NCBI GenBank assembly: GCA_016720835.1
Contig: JADKJW010000021.1
Coordinates: 1 to 39,402, forward strand
DNA length: 39,402 nucleotides
Reading direction: 5' to 3'
Source: Ignavibacteria bacterium
GTDB lineage: Bacteria; Bacteroidota; Ignavibacteria; SZUA-365
Numbering within the stretch: position 1 is the stretch's first letter; each line of letters begins with the position of its first letter. A program made the translations under genes and the position numbers. The notes under the pieces are model-generated. The model ran no database searches and was not told the origin of the DNA. It saw nothing but the letters and a program-made list of their open reading frames with translations. This document shows, in pieces, positions 39,100-39,402 of this stretch.

Positions 39100-39402
39100 A
39101 TGAACAGGTCAATCACGCAATGGGTGCAGATGCTGCTTGCAGTGCTGCTGACGGTTTCCTTCGCGGTCGCCCAGAACATCACCGTCACCGTGACGATGTC
39201 CCCGCGTCCCGCCCCGCATATGAACTCCTGGAAGACGCGTCAGGAAACCGTCATCATGACGATTGGAAACGCCAACGGCGCGATGGTGCAGGCGAAGATC
39301 CGCGCACGCCTGCTGAGAGACGGCGATCTCGTTGCCCAGACGAAGGATGCCTCGATGCCTGTGGTCAGCTTCCCCGTCGGGATGAGCCTCTATCATGCGG
39401 AC
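39100..39402 (+). CDS. Exported protein, partial (runs off the window)
   Basis: 101 residues visible, no stop. GGAGG sits about 9 bases before ATG 39100. Signal peptide (MNRSITQWVQMLLAVLLTVS, cleaved after AVA). The start of the mature part (QNITVTVTMSPRPAPHMNSW, IGNANGAMVQAKIRARLLRD) is beta-rich and resembles N-termini of Bacteroidota surface proteins in which a TM barrel gene precedes it; no family can be named. The C-terminus is unseen, so a T9SS tail cannot be checked. Confidence 0.65.
   Translation, partial: MNRSITQWVQMLLAVLLTVSFAVAQNITVTVTMSPRPAPHMNSWKTRQETVIMTIGNANGAMVQAKIRARLLRDGDLVAQTKDASMPVVSFPVGMSLYHAD

Overview
The window reads as chromosomal DNA from a high-GC, Gram-negative member of the Bacteroidota/Chlorobiota/Ignavibacteriota (FCB) group, possibly near Ignavibacteria or Kapabacteria. 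The reasons are: several secreted proteins end in type IX secretion (T9SS) sorting domains with PNP motifs; there is a lipid A kinase (LpxK), an OmpA/PD40 protein, a C-terminal-Phe beta-barrel, a propeller-type hybrid sensor with a LytTR regulator, and YbbR and DksA-like genes. The lineage is an inference from gene content; no rRNA is present. No tRNA, rRNA, CRISPR array or prophage was seen.

Layout. 1-679: 3' end of an FG-GAP/T9SS surface protein, AT-richer than the rest. 820-2062: DUF1015 protein (frameshifted). 2083-4450: an array of about 148-bp units carrying two REP-like hairpins, interrupted by a REP-associated tyrosine transposase (RAYT) gene. 4458-6843: pabC, pabB (frameshifted) and divergent pabA, the p-aminobenzoate branch of folate synthesis. 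6833-8331: YbbR protein and, from a divergent promoter, a DksA/TraR-type zinc-ribbon protein. 8431-11744 (minus): an envelope cluster with a lipoprotein, lpxK, a DUF374 acyltransferase, a nitrilase-family amidase and a small hypothetical gene. 12234-19022 (minus): cell-surface genes (OmpA/PD40, a T9SS protein, a collagen-like/tail-fibre-like repeat protein, a BNR-propeller T9SS protein). 19132-20507 (minus): small membrane protein and PAP2 phosphatase. 20699-25786 (plus): penicillin-acylase family hydrolase, class III sirtuin, pyruvate kinase. 25911-28210 (minus): TPR sensor histidine kinase. 28585-30450 (plus): acyl-CoA carboxylase beta subunit plus biotin carrier, ended by a good terminator. 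30830-32404: M43-type metalloprotease with a T9SS tail. 32580-37240: Reg_prop/LytS kinase, LytTR regulator and an extra receiver protein. 37321-end: beta-barrel outer-membrane protein and a truncated secreted protein.

Two genome-scale habits stand out. First, intergenic gaps are repeatedly filled by strand-asymmetric short repeats (8-, 14- and 15-bp units of the CACGATTCACC type, ACRCGGRG type and others) that abut start or stop codons. Second, four plus-strand genes that lack a Shine-Dalgarno sequence begin with the same CACCCC(C)ATG, while other genes have normal GGAGG-like sites. Most recognisable promoters are sigma70-like with exactly 17-bp spacers. At least five well-conserved genes carry single-base frameshifts, mostly in short G or C runs, which suggests residual indel errors in the assembly rather than five independent gene losses.
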